A stretch of DNA of 64,000 nt from an uncultured Maribacter sp. (GTDB taxonomy: Bacteria; Bacteroidota; Bacteroidia; Flavobacteriales; Flavobacteriaceae), in the NCBI GenBank assembly GCA_947498505.1, contig CANMKG010000001.1, positions 186,001 through 250,000 of the forward strand, read 5' to 3'. Below the pieces are notes generated by a model that worked only from the letters and a program-made list of their open reading frames with translations, had not been told where the DNA came from and ran no database searches. The position numbers and the translations under genes were made by a program. Shown piece by piece: positions 1-8,659 of the stretch. Positions within the stretch are counted from its first letter, which is position 1; each line of letters starts with the position of its first letter.

Positions 1-96
1 TTTTGTTTTTAACAAAGTAATTGACAATTTTGAAGTTAACATAAAATTAAATGGAAAAGGTTTTTGACTGTTTTAAAACCACTGTAGTAGTTGTAT

Positions 97-1161
97 ATGG
101 GTAAGATAATTAACGGAATCCAACAGATTGGAATTGGAGTAAAGAATGTTAACGAAGTATTTAATTGGTACAGAAAAAATTTAGGTTTTGATGTAATGGT
201 TTTCAATGATGAAGCCACGGCAACATTAATGTCTAAATACACCGGGGATGAACCAAGAAAAAGAAAGGCAGCCTTGGCTTTAAACATGATTGGTGGTGGA
301 GGTCTTGAAATTTGGCAATTTAAGGATAGAGAACCAATGGCGCCAGTGCAACCAATTTTACTTGGTGACTTGGGAATTAATATAATGAAGCTTCGTTCTA
401 AAGAGGTGGTTAATATACATAAATCGTTAAAAGAGCTGAATTTAGAATATGTTTCTGAAATAGATATACTATCATACGGTTTTGAACAGTTTATTTTTAC
501 AGATCCGTGGGGTAATTTAGTTCAGGTTTTAAATGATGACTACTGTTTTAGTGATTCTAAGAGTGACTGTGGAGGTGTGTTAGGTGCCGTTATAGGGGTG
601 TCTAATATGGATAAATCCATTTCTTTTTATAAAGATTTGTTGGGTTTTGATATAGTTGAATTTGATAAAACACAACAATTTGATGATTTTAAAAACCTTC
701 CAGAAGGTTATCATGAGTTTAGAAGAGTGCTGTTAAAAAGAGGGTGCGTAAAAAAAGGAGGTTTTGGAGAATTGTTTGGGCCTTCAGAAATTGAATTAAT
801 TCAGGTTTTAAACAGAACACCGAGTAAAATATATAAGGACCGTTTTTGGGGAGATTTGGGGTATATTCATTTGTGTTTTGATGTGCATGGAATGGAAAAA
901 CTCAGAAATGATGCTAGTGATTTAAACTATGCCTTTACTGTGGATAGTGCAGACAGTTTTGATATGGGAGATGCAGCTGGTCATTTTAGCTATGTAGAAG
1001 ACCCAGATGGCACGCTAATAGAGTTTGTGGAAACGCATAAGGTACCTATTTTAAAATCGCTTGGAATATACGTAAACCTTAAAAAAAGAAATCCTCAAAA
1101 ACCGCTACCTAGATGGTTGGTTAAAGCAATGAAGGTGCATCAGGTAAAAAAGGACATATAA
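97..1161 (+). CDS. VOC-family (glyoxalase/dioxygenase fold) protein with two domains
   Basis: About 354 residues with two vicinal-oxygen-chelate modules, roughly residues 6-150 and 165-315. Each has the typical pattern of a beta strand, a helix ending in a phrase like YRKNLGFDV or YKDLLGFDI, and a late DPWGNLVQV or DPDGTLIEFVE strand. The second module keeps a His (GYIHLCFDV) and a Glu (LIEFVE) at usual metal-ligand positions; the first lacks an obvious His in strand one, so it may be structural. The substrate cannot be told from sequence. ATG at 97 is preferred over an in-frame TTG at 91, two codons upstream. It is followed 31 bases later by a GlxA-type regulator and then an EamA transporter on the same strand, so the three may share a transcript. 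Confidence 0.8.
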   Translation: MGKIINGIQQIGIGVKNVNEVFNWYRKNLGFDVMVFNDEATATLMSKYTGDEPRKRKAALALNMIGGGGLEIWQFKDREPMAPVQPILLGDLGINIMKLRSKEVVNIHKSLKELNLEYVSEIDILSYGFEQFIFTDPWGNLVQVLNDDYCFSDSKSDCGGVLGAVIGVSNMDKSISFYKDLLGFDIVEFDKTQQFDDFKNLPEGYHEFRRVLLKRGCVKKGGFGELFGPSEIELIQVLNRTPSKIYKDRFWGDLGYIHLCFDVHGMEKLRNDASDLNYAFTVDSADSFDMGDAAGHFSYVEDPDGTLIEFVETHKVPILKSLGIYVNLKKRNPQKPLPRWLVKAMKVHQVKKDI

Positions 1162-1192
1162 TTACAATTATTGATTCCGTTTTAAAAGTACT

Positions 1193-2161
1193 ATGAAGGA
1201 AAGCTTAAAAAAAAGTAAAGTGGTTTTCGTAGTGCCTCCTGAAGTTCAATTATTGGACATTAATGGGCCAATTCAAGTATTTTACGAAGCTAATGATTTA
1301 GGTGCTCTATTTAATTTGCACTATGTCTCGCTATTTCAAAATGAAAGTGAAACAACCAGCGCAGCGGGATTAAAGTTTTCTGGACTTACCAATTTTAATG
1401 AAATTCAGTTAGAACCTAATGACTACATCTTTATTCCTGGAATTACTTTTTATTTATTCTCTGATTATAATTTCATGCAAAAAAGTGAAGCCTTTTTAAA
1501 GTGGTTACAGACACAAAATTCTAGGCATGTTAATATATGCTCTGTCTGTACTGGAGCTTTCTTATTAGGCGAATCAGGTATTTTAAATGATAAATATTGT
1601 ACAACCCATTGGCAAAGGACTAATGAGCTTGAAAAAAAGTATCCAAAGATTAAATTATTGAAAAACAGATTATTTGTTGTAGACGGAAATGTCTATAGCA
1701 GTGCTGGTGTAGCGTCAGGAATAGATTTGTCACTGCATATTATAGAAAAAGAATTAGGACCTAGGTTTGCAGTAGATGTAGCAAAATCAATGGTTGTGTA
1801 TTTTCGTCGTGGAGAATCAGATAGCCAAATTAGTGCCTATTTGGAATATCGAAATCATATGGAAAATAGAATTCATGAAGCGCAATCATTTATTCTAAAT
1901 AACTTAGAAAAGTCAATTACCACCAGTGATATTGCTGAGGAAGTAAACATGAGCGATAGAAACCTTTCTCGTTTATTTAAAAAAACCACTGGAGTAACCA
2001 TAGGTGTTTATCGAGAAAAGCTTAGAGTAGAGCGTGCTTCCCAATTATTGACGGAAAAAAATACGGTTCTAGCTGTGGCAAATGCATGTGGTTTAAGAAG
2101 CTCCAACCAACTTAGAGTTTTGCTTAAAAAATATAAAGGCATTCTTCCAACTCAAGTATAA
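1193..2161 (+). CDS. GlxA-family transcriptional regulator (DJ-1/PfpI domain plus AraC HTH)
   Basis: 322 residues. Residues about 8-190 form a DJ-1/PfpI class I glutamine-amidotransferase-like domain with the nucleophile-elbow phrase ICSVCTGAFLLG, and residues about 225-320 form an AraC/XylS double helix-turn-helix (TSDIAEEVNMSDRNLSRLFKK, then a second helix pair near the end). Family members use the amidase-like domain as a ligand sensor and activate nearby genes. It lies between the VOC gene (31-base gap) and the EamA transporter (15-base gap), so those two are the likely targets. The effector is unknown. Confidence 0.88.
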   Translation: MKESLKKSKVVFVVPPEVQLLDINGPIQVFYEANDLGALFNLHYVSLFQNESETTSAAGLKFSGLTNFNEIQLEPNDYIFIPGITFYLFSDYNFMQKSEAFLKWLQTQNSRHVNICSVCTGAFLLGESGILNDKYCTTHWQRTNELEKKYPKIKLLKNRLFVVDGNVYSSAGVASGIDLSLHIIEKELGPRFAVDVAKSMVVYFRRGESDSQISAYLEYRNHMENRIHEAQSFILNNLEKSITTSDIAEEVNMSDRNLSRLFKKTTGVTIGVYREKLRVERASQLLTEKNTVLAVANACGLRSSNQLRVLLKKYKGILPTQV

Positions 2162-2176
2162 AACCTATAAATAATA

Positions 2177-3046
2177 ATGCCTATTAAATCTTTTACTCGA
2201 AATATTTTTGAACTCAACTTAGCGATACTTTTTATAAGTACATCTGGGGTTTTGGGTAGATATATAAATATGTCTCCAGTTGTAACAATTGGAGTTAGGG
2301 CTATTATAGCGGCTCTAATTTTGTTTATGTATTGTAAATGGAAAGGAGTAAGTTTTAAGATACCTAGAAATGATAAAAAAACGGTTTTAATTGGTGGAGT
2401 GTTTTTGGGGGTACATTGGGTAACTTATTTTTATGCGCTTCAGCTATCAAATGTAGCTATTGGAATGTTATCGTTATTCACATTTCCAGCTATAACGGCA
2501 ATTTTAGAACCTATTTTCTTTAAAACTAAAGTTTTGAAGTTTCATTTACTCTTAGGTTTTTTTATTCTAATTGGAATATACTTTTTGGTTCCAGATTTTA
2601 GTTTTCAAAATGCAAATACCAAGGCAGTTTGTTTTGGAGTGTTTTCCGCCACTTGTTTTTCTATTCGTAATATTATAATGAAATCTAGCGTGGTTAAGTA
2701 CGATGGCTCTGCACTAATGGCGAATCAGTTATTCGTAGTTTCAATAATGTGCCTACCTTTTTGTTTATTTCTGGGAAATGCTGATATTATTAATTATTTA
2801 CCAGCAACTTTTGTTTTAGCCCTTTTGACAACAGTAATAGGTCATACACTTTTTACTTATAGTTTAAAATATTTTTCCACGACATCGGCTAGTATAATAA
2901 GTTCATTGCAACCTATATATGGAGTGCTTTTAGGGGTGCTTTTTTTAAAGGAATATCCGGAAATGCAAACCATTATTGGGGGAGTAATAATAATTTCAAC
3001 GGTTGTTATGGAAAGTATTAGGGTGTATAGCCAAAAAAATAATTGA
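2177..3046 (+). CDS. DMT-superfamily EamA transporter
   Basis: 289 residues, very hydrophobic, about ten predicted membrane helices in two EamA repeats (roughly residues 10-140 and 150-282). Family members export amino acids, metabolites or drugs across the inner membrane; the substrate is not visible here. It starts 15 bases after the GlxA-type regulator gene, suggesting that the regulator controls its own exporter. It ends before a hairpin at 3067-3092 shared with the convergent yceI-like gene. Confidence 0.87.
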   Translation: MPIKSFTRNIFELNLAILFISTSGVLGRYINMSPVVTIGVRAIIAALILFMYCKWKGVSFKIPRNDKKTVLIGGVFLGVHWVTYFYALQLSNVAIGMLSLFTFPAITAILEPIFFKTKVLKFHLLLGFFILIGIYFLVPDFSFQNANTKAVCFGVFSATCFSIRNIIMKSSVVKYDGSALMANQLFVVSIMCLPFCLFLGNADIINYLPATFVLALLTTVIGHTLFTYSLKYFSTTSASIISSLQPIYGVLLGVLFLKEYPEMQTIIGGVIIISTVVMESIRVYSQKNN

Positions 3047-3066
3047 AATATAATACCTAAAAAATA

Positions 3067-3092
3067 GAGCCACCAGCATATGCTAATGGCTC
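3067..3092 (-). terminator. Rho-independent terminator after the YceI-like gene
   Basis: Two 12-base arms (GAGCCACCAGCA and TGCTAATGGCTC) pair except for two central positions. Read on the minus strand the hairpin is followed by TATTTTTTA, a proper U-tract. On the plus strand the downstream sequence is less T-rich, so termination of the DMT gene is weaker. Confidence 0.65.
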
Positions 3093-3116
3093 AACCTAAT
3101 TTATATATTGGAAAGG

Positions 3117-3743
3117 TTATTTTTTTACAACCTGTACTTCTGCTTTTATTGCAACTTCAGACCACGTTTTACTAATACCATCTTTTCCTGTGTGTAGTGC
3201 TTCACAAACTTTGTTTAAAGATGCTACAGCATCAAGGGCGTTCCAGTTTTCAAGTTGCATAACACCTTCAAAAGTAATATTATCTCCTGTGATAGTGTAT
3301 TTAAGAGGAATATTTTGGGTTTCACCATTTAAAGTAACATCAATAGAAGTTGTGTTATTGGTAGACTTAAAAATACCAGAAATAAGTTCAGTATTTTTCA
3401 TGACTCCAAAAAAGAATTCTTTAATTTTTGGGTCTCTTGTACCTGTACCATCATTAGTGAATAAACTACTTACCGGAATACCAAATTTGGTTCCATTAAG
3501 AGCTTCAAGTGGAGTAGGACCTTCAGAGTTTTCGGTGATAGTAATTTCGGTAAAAGTACCGCCAACAGGTAATTTGTCAGTAGTTTTGTAGGCCGTAAAG
3601 CTCACTTTAGAAGAGTCTATAACCAAGCTGTACATTGGGGCGCTTACATTACTTTCAACTTTTTTTTCTTCTTTTTTTGTTTCTTTACAACTCATGCCAA
3701 TGGCTAGTAATAAACAAACTGATGCAAATGTTAGTTTTTTCAT
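3117..3743 (-). CDS. YceI-like domain lipoprotein
   Basis: 208 residues. A lipoprotein signal peptide ends in AIGMSC (lipidation Cys at about 19), followed by a Lys/Glu-rich linker and a YceI-like domain from about residue 38 (YSLVIDSSKVSFTAYKTTDKLPVGGTF). YceI proteins are lipocalin-like beta barrels that bind polyisoprenoid or other hydrophobic ligands in the periplasm; the ligand here is unknown. Single-gene transcript ending in the hairpin at 3067-3092. Confidence 0.82.
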   Translation of the reverse strand: MKKLTFASVCLLLAIGMSCKETKKEEKKVESNVSAPMYSLVIDSSKVSFTAYKTTDKLPVGGTFTEITITENSEGPTPLEALNGTKFGIPVSSLFTNDGTGTRDPKIKEFFFGVMKNTELISGIFKSTNNTTSIDVTLNGETQNIPLKYTITGDNITFEGVMQLENWNALDAVASLNKVCEALHTGKDGISKTWSEVAIKAEVQVVKK

Positions 3744-3826
3744 ATAGATTAAGATTAGTTTTGAATCTAATGTACAAATTATTTGCGCTTACAACAACCA
3801 ACAGAATCTTATGAAAAAAGTCAAAT

Positions 3827-4510
3827 TCAATTCGACGGGTTGCTAAAATTAGTTTTGAAGCTCATTCCTAGGCGGATATAGTTGTAATGAGCGTTTGGAA
3901 AGTGTATTTTAAAATAACCGGCTCCCATACTAATTGATGGAGTTATTTTGTAACTCAGGCCTAAATACAATCTATTTTGATTAAAAGCATCATCTTGTAA
4001 ATTAACAAATAGTTCGTTGAAAATATCAGCATGTATTTTTTTTTGAATAGGATATCTAAATCTTAAGCGATATCGGATTCTTAGTTTGGCAACAGCGCCG
4101 TTTTTATTACCAAGCCACCTATTTTCTAACCGATACCTATGAGAGAGTTTAAGTCTTTTGTGTTTTGGTTTTAAAACAGCTTCTGCATAAATTATATTTT
4201 GATGATATTCTTTGGTGGTATTAGGATTTTCAATAAAAGGTTCTAATTGATTATAAGCATACCCCAAGGTGGCCTCAAATTTTGGATTAAAATGATAGGT
4301 TAATCCTGTTCTGAAAAACCCAAATTGAAAGCGGTTAAAAAATTTATGTTCAGCTAATATACCTACTGTGGGAATACTTAGTTTATTACTGATTTTATTT
4401 GAACCAGCAACAATTATCCAAGTGCCAACGTAGTCTTCTTTGTTTTCTTGGGAAAAAAGTGTAGAATATGCACATACTATGCAAAAAGTCAATAGTAAAG
4501 TAAATCGCAT
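3827..4510 (-). CDS. DUF2490 outer-membrane beta-barrel-like protein
   Basis: 227 residues with a Sec signal peptide (cleavage near FSQE), then alternating amphipathic beta strands rich in aromatic residues and ending in an aromatic-rich strand (YNYIRLGMSFKTNF). The tract ending in LSHRYRLENRWL is typical of DUF2490 in Bacteroidota, which is predicted to form an outer-membrane barrel of unknown function. A TAGTTTTG -7 element is visible on the minus strand at 4530-4537, about 20 bases upstream of the start, without a clear -33 TTG. Confidence 0.78.
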   Translation of the reverse strand: MRFTLLLTFCIVCAYSTLFSQENKEDYVGTWIIVAGSNKISNKLSIPTVGILAEHKFFNRFQFGFFRTGLTYHFNPKFEATLGYAYNQLEPFIENPNTTKEYHQNIIYAEAVLKPKHKRLKLSHRYRLENRWLGNKNGAVAKLRIRYRLRFRYPIQKKIHADIFNELFVNLQDDAFNQNRLYLGLSYKITPSISMGAGYFKIHFPNAHYNYIRLGMSFKTNFSNPSN

Positions 4511-4529
4511 TAGTTTCTGTTTGATAGTA

Positions 4530-4537
4530 CAAAACTA
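4530..4537 (-). promoter_or_regulatory. Candidate -7 element (TAnnTTTG) for the DUF2490 gene
   Basis: The minus strand reads TAGTTTTG, matching the Bacteroidota sigma-A -7 consensus, 20 bases before the ATG. No TTG at the usual 17-23 base spacing was seen, so this is a half-supported promoter. Confidence 0.35.
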
Positions 4538-4615
4538 TCGCAAGAACTATTGTTAAAAACTGACATTGGTCACGCAATAGATTAAAACAAGAGTATGCAA
4601 ATATGTTTCAATAAA

Positions 4616-4643
4616 AAAGCGCCAGTAGTATAACAGGCGCTTT
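4616..4643 (-). terminator. Terminator after the Asp-box exported protein gene
   Basis: The eight-base arms AAAGCGCC and GGCGCTTT are perfectly complementary. On the minus strand they are followed by a run of T. The hairpin lies 21 bases after the stop codon of the 1064-residue gene. Confidence 0.8.
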
Positions 4644-4664
4644 AAATTGTTCTGTATAATAATA

Positions 4665-7600
4665 TTAATTTACACTAATTTTTTTAGTTTCTTTAAAGTG
4701 CGAAACATTAAGTTTGGTAATGCTTTCTTTGTAGGTATTCCAATCATTGTTAAAGAAAGCATTTGTATTATCCAAAGCACTTTGCAATTCATCTTCTGCA
4801 AATTTTAACAACTTTTCTTCAGTAGATGTAATTCCTGTTTTTCTTGTGGCGCCATAATAGCTTGCACTACCAATCCGCTTCATTACGGTAATTTCTGGAT
4901 TACGTACAATACCTTGTCTTTTATCTTCTTTTCCAATATATAAAGCCACCAAACTATCAATTTTTTTGACTATTTTTTTTGATGCAGTTATTTCTTCCTT
5001 AAACTTTTCTTTATCTAACCCCTTAAGCTCTTTTTGATATTTTTGAGCGGTGTTTTTGCTTTCAACTAGTTGCTTAACGGCATCAGCAGCAGTTTGTGTT
5101 AGTTTATTTACTTTACTAGAAAAAGTGTAGACTTCATTAATTGAGGATTCAGAAACGTTGAGTCTTGGGTCAGATTTTATCTCAATTGTAGTCTCATCAG
5201 TAAAATCACCATAAGAGGTTTTAATGATGTATGTACCTGGTTTAACTTTAATTCCGCTGGGTTCTTTTTTATTTTTATTGATTTTTCGCGAAGGTTTGTC
5301 AGGACCCTTTTCATTCATGCTCCAATATATTCTGTGGAATCCTGCTTTTTCGGGAGTTTTATATTTTAAGGTTCTAATTAATTTATCTGCTTGATAAAAG
5401 GTAAATGTGATAGAATCTCTTTTCGTTGTTTTTTTAGTGGAGTCGTCGTTTTCTTCTTTTTTATCTTCTTTCTTAGGTTTTGCTTTATATCCTTGCTTTA
5501 GAAAATAAGTAATCATAGCTCCACTTTTTTTATTTTCTGCGTTGTACATTGCGTCTCCTCCAAATCTACTTCCAGTAGGTTGTTGATATGCGGCTTGATA
5601 TCCGGTTGGAGGGGTAAAAAGTTTAATGCCACTTTCAAGAATTGATGGAGTTTTAGCAATTGCACGTAAAGGGCGAATATCATCTAAAACCCATGCAGCA
5701 CGACCAAAAGTGCCTATTACTAAGTCGTGTTCACGAGGGTGAATTACCAAATCTTTCGTAGAAACCGTAGGGTAACCTTCTGTCCATTTTTGCCATTTTT
5801 CACCTGCATTAAAAGAAACGTACAAACCATCATCGGTTCCCAAAAATAGCAAATTAGGATTTTCTATATCTTCAACTATTGAAAGGGTATAACTTTGAAC
5901 ATCATTTTGGTCCACGATACGCTCCCAGGTTTTTCCATAGTTTTTAGTTCTATATGCATAAGGAGTGTAGTTAAACCTTCTGTAGTCGTTAGCAATTAAT
6001 AATGCTTCTCCTTTGTTTTTGTTTGATGCCTTAATTTGGGGAATCCAACTACCCGCCGGCAATCCTTTTATATTTTTAGTTACCTCTGTCCAGGTAGCAC
6101 CTCCATTTTGGGTAAAATGTACCCGACCATCATCTGAAGCTGTCCATAGCATATCTTTCTCTATAACTGATGGTTCAATTACCAATAGTGTGCAGTAATT
6201 TTCCGCTCCAGTGGCATCTAAGGTCAAACCACCGCTTTCGCTTTGTTTTTGTTTTTCTGGGTCGTTTGTAGTAAGGTCTGGTGAAATTACCTGCCAAGTA
6301 AGCCCTTTATCGGTACTTTTGTGTACAAACTGACTACCAAAATAAACGGTGCTGTTATCAAAAGAATCTTGACCAATTGCTGCGTTCCAGTTAAAACGCA
6401 ATTTCGTTTTGGAGTCCGGTGGAGTGGGTCTTACAAGATAATTATTACCTGTTTTCCAATCGTAACGCGAAACATAGCCTTGTTGGCTCATTGCATATCC
6501 GTATTGCGAGTTATCTTTGTCTGGAACCACATCAAAACCATCGCCAAAAGCAATTTCTTGCCAATAACTATTTCTAATGCCCTGTGCTCTCCAGACATAG
6601 GCAGGGCCTCTCCAAGAACCATTATCTTGCATGCCCCCATATACGTTATATGGATATTCATTGTCTACATTTATATGATAAAATTGTGCAACAGGTAGAT
6701 TTCCAATAAAACGCCATGATTTACCACCATCTTTAGTAATATTTAAACCACCATCATTACCATCTAGCATAAACTGACCATTTTCTGGATGAATCCACCA
6801 GGCGTGATGATCCGGATGTACCCCATTAGAAACATTATATGCTGGCATTAGTTGTTTAAAATTTTTGCCACCGTCTTCTGAAACATTAATATAGGTGAAA
6901 ACAGAATAAACTCTATTTTCGTTTTGCGGATCTACGTATATTTCTGAGTAATAAAAAGGTCTATTCCCAATATCGGTTTTAGCATTAATTTTTTTCCATT
7001 TAACACCTCCGTCAACCGATTTATACAAGGCATTTTTTTTAGCTTCAACCAATGCATAAACAATATTTGGTTTTCCGGATGCAATCGCAATACCAATTCT
7101 TCCTAAATCACCAGATGGTAATCCGTCTTCCTCAGAAATTTGCTTCCAATTATCTCCTCCGTCATGAGTAATATAAAGTCCACTACCTTTTCCACCAGAC
7201 TTAAAAAACCAAGGGTCTCTTTTATGTTCCCACATAGCTGCAATAAGTTTGTTCGGATTTGATGGGTCCATAACCAAATCTGCTGCACCAGTTTTATTAT
7301 TTACGTAAAGAATTTTTTCCCAAGTTATACCCCCATCTGTTGTTTTGTAAACACCTCTTTCGGCATGCTCTCCCCAAGGAGCACCAATTGCTCCAACATA
7401 CACTATGTTTGGATTCATAGGGTCTATTTTAATTCTATGAATATGACGTGTTTTTTTTAATCCCATAGATTTCCAGGTTTTTCCACCATCTAGAGATTTA
7501 TATATGCCAAACCCACCGTTTAGACTGTTTCTAGGGTTGCCTTCTCCGGTACCTGCCCAAACAATTGAAGGATTGGATTGTTGAATAGCAATTGCACCAA

Positions 7601-7859
7601 TGGAGCTTGTAAGCTCATTTTCAAAAATTGGCTCCCATTTAATTCCACCAGAGGTAGATTTCCATATTCCACCAGAGGCGGTACCAACATACATAACATC
7701 AGTATTTTTATGAACAACATCAATTGCTGTTACACGACCGCTCATGCCCCCGGGACCTATGTTTCGAGGTTTTAAGTCTTGAACCATTTTCATGTTAAAA
7801 TCTTGAGAGAATAGCGAGATGGATGCAAATAGCATCACCAGAGGAAATATTTTTTTCAT
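4665..7859 (-). CDS. Exported VPS10/sortilin-like Asp-box (BNR) repeat protein
   Basis: 1064 residues with a Sec signal peptide (MKKIFPLVMLFASISLFSQ). About eleven Asp-box loops are visible, for example KSTSGGIKW, KSLDGGKTW, KTTDGGITW, ITHDGGDNW, KSVDGGVKW, VSEDGGKNF, ITKDGGKSW, KSTDKGLTW, FTQNGGATW and VSFNAGEKW, implying one or two beta-propellers over residues 25-740. A Lys/Glu-rich linker (about 800-820), a Fn3-like strand region and a C-terminal helical segment (about 920-1060) follow. Database relatives are called VPS10-domain proteins or glycosyl hydrolases, but no sialidase catalytic set is evident, so an enzymatic role should not be assumed. No T9SS sorting domain is seen. Confidence 0.8.
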   Translation of the reverse strand: MKKIFPLVMLFASISLFSQDFNMKMVQDLKPRNIGPGGMSGRVTAIDVVHKNTDVMYVGTASGGIWKSTSGGIKWEPIFENELTSSIGAIAIQQSNPSIVWAGTGEGNPRNSLNGGFGIYKSLDGGKTWKSMGLKKTRHIHRIKIDPMNPNIVYVGAIGAPWGEHAERGVYKTTDGGITWEKILYVNNKTGAADLVMDPSNPNKLIAAMWEHKRDPWFFKSGGKGSGLYITHDGGDNWKQISEEDGLPSGDLGRIGIAIASGKPNIVYALVEAKKNALYKSVDGGVKWKKINAKTDIGNRPFYYSEIYVDPQNENRVYSVFTYINVSEDGGKNFKQLMPAYNVSNGVHPDHHAWWIHPENGQFMLDGNDGGLNITKDGGKSWRFIGNLPVAQFYHINVDNEYPYNVYGGMQDNGSWRGPAYVWRAQGIRNSYWQEIAFGDGFDVVPDKDNSQYGYAMSQQGYVSRYDWKTGNNYLVRPTPPDSKTKLRFNWNAAIGQDSFDNSTVYFGSQFVHKSTDKGLTWQVISPDLTTNDPEKQKQSESGGLTLDATGAENYCTLLVIEPSVIEKDMLWTASDDGRVHFTQNGGATWTEVTKNIKGLPAGSWIPQIKASNKNKGEALLIANDYRRFNYTPYAYRTKNYGKTWERIVDQNDVQSYTLSIVEDIENPNLLFLGTDDGLYVSFNAGEKWQKWTEGYPTVSTKDLVIHPREHDLVIGTFGRAAWVLDDIRPLRAIAKTPSILESGIKLFTPPTGYQAAYQQPTGSRFGGDAMYNAENKKSGAMITYFLKQGYKAKPKKEDKKEENDDSTKKTTKRDSITFTFYQADKLIRTLKYKTPEKAGFHRIYWSMNEKGPDKPSRKINKNKKEPSGIKVKPGTYIIKTSYGDFTDETTIEIKSDPRLNVSESSINEVYTFSSKVNKLTQTAADAVKQLVESKNTAQKYQKELKGLDKEKFKEEITASKKIVKKIDSLVALYIGKEDKRQGIVRNPEITVMKRIGSASYYGATRKTGITSTEEKLLKFAEDELQSALDNTNAFFNNDWNTYKESITKLNVSHFKETKKISVN

Positions 7860-7949
7860 TTGGTTTATTTGGAATGATTAATTAGTCAGTATAAATATAC
7901 TCAAATAAGCCTGCTGAATTCTTAAAGCTATGTTAACTAAAAATCGAAT

Positions 7950-8525
7950 TTATCTAGTGTCTCTAGATTTAATATTTAAGGAGCACAAATGAACAATTTC
8001 TTTGACTCTTTTATTTTTAGTTTCTTCTCTTTTTGCCTGGTTTACCCAGTATAAATAGTTTTTTCTGTAGCTTGGACTAAAATTATTGAAGTTTTTTAAA
8101 GCAATAGGGTTCTCGTCAAAAGCTTTCTGTAATATTGTTGGGATTATTCCCTTTTCAACATCGTCTAGCGCTATCCATGAACCATTCTGTTTGGCTATCT
8201 TAATGCTTTTAAGACCACTCTCATGCATAAGTCCTTTCTGCTTTAATTCCTTAATATGGCTTTTGTTTAATTTACTCCAAACGCTTTTGCTTTTTCTGCG
8301 ACAGAAATATTGTCTTCTTTTTCCATCCCCTAGACTTTTAACAGTACTATCTATCCAGCCATAACATAGGGCAACTTTTACGGCTTCTTCCCATCGCATA
8401 CTTTCTATCTCGTGATTAACTTTATAAAGTATAAGATAAATACCATTGCTAGTTGCATGATTTTCGTGTAGCCATTCTCGCCATTCCATATCATTTTTAA
8501 AATAGAGTTCTTTTGTTGGGGTCAT
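7950..8525 (-). CDS. YdeI/OmpD-associated family protein
   Basis: 191 residues, no signal peptide. The N-terminal phrases WREWLHENHATSNGIYLILYK and ALCYGWIDSTVKSLGDGK, then the basic RRKSKSVWSKLNK stretch, are the hallmarks of the YdeI/OmpD-associated family. Members are cytoplasmic, and some are linked to polymyxin or bacteriocin resistance; the biochemical role is not settled. A CAAATTTA (minus-strand TAAATTTG) -7 element lies at 8559-8566. Confidence 0.82.
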   Translation of the reverse strand: MTPTKELYFKNDMEWREWLHENHATSNGIYLILYKVNHEIESMRWEEAVKVALCYGWIDSTVKSLGDGKRRQYFCRRKSKSVWSKLNKSHIKELKQKGLMHESGLKSIKIAKQNGSWIALDDVEKGIIPTILQKAFDENPIALKNFNNFSPSYRKNYLYWVNQAKREETKNKRVKEIVHLCSLNIKSRDTR

Positions 8526-8558
8526 GGTACTTTTTTACTTAAGAGGGGAAAATTCGTC

Positions 8559-8566
8559 CAAATTTA
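8559..8566 (-). promoter_or_regulatory. Candidate -7 element for the YdeI-family gene
   Basis: The minus strand reads TAAATTTG (TAnnTTTG consensus) 33 bases upstream of the ATG at 8525. No -33 TTG at standard spacing was found. Confidence 0.35.
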
Positions 8567-8659
8567 AACATAATGACAATATATTGGTTAATTTGTTGTA
8601 CTCTATTCAAAATCTAACCCCTACATTTACAATCTAATTAATATAAATGGTTTACGGCA

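Noticed and set aside
36-287. Minus-strand 83-residue ORF at the window start
   Set aside because: It lies antisense inside the VOC gene, has no recognisable domain and looks like a reading-frame shadow.
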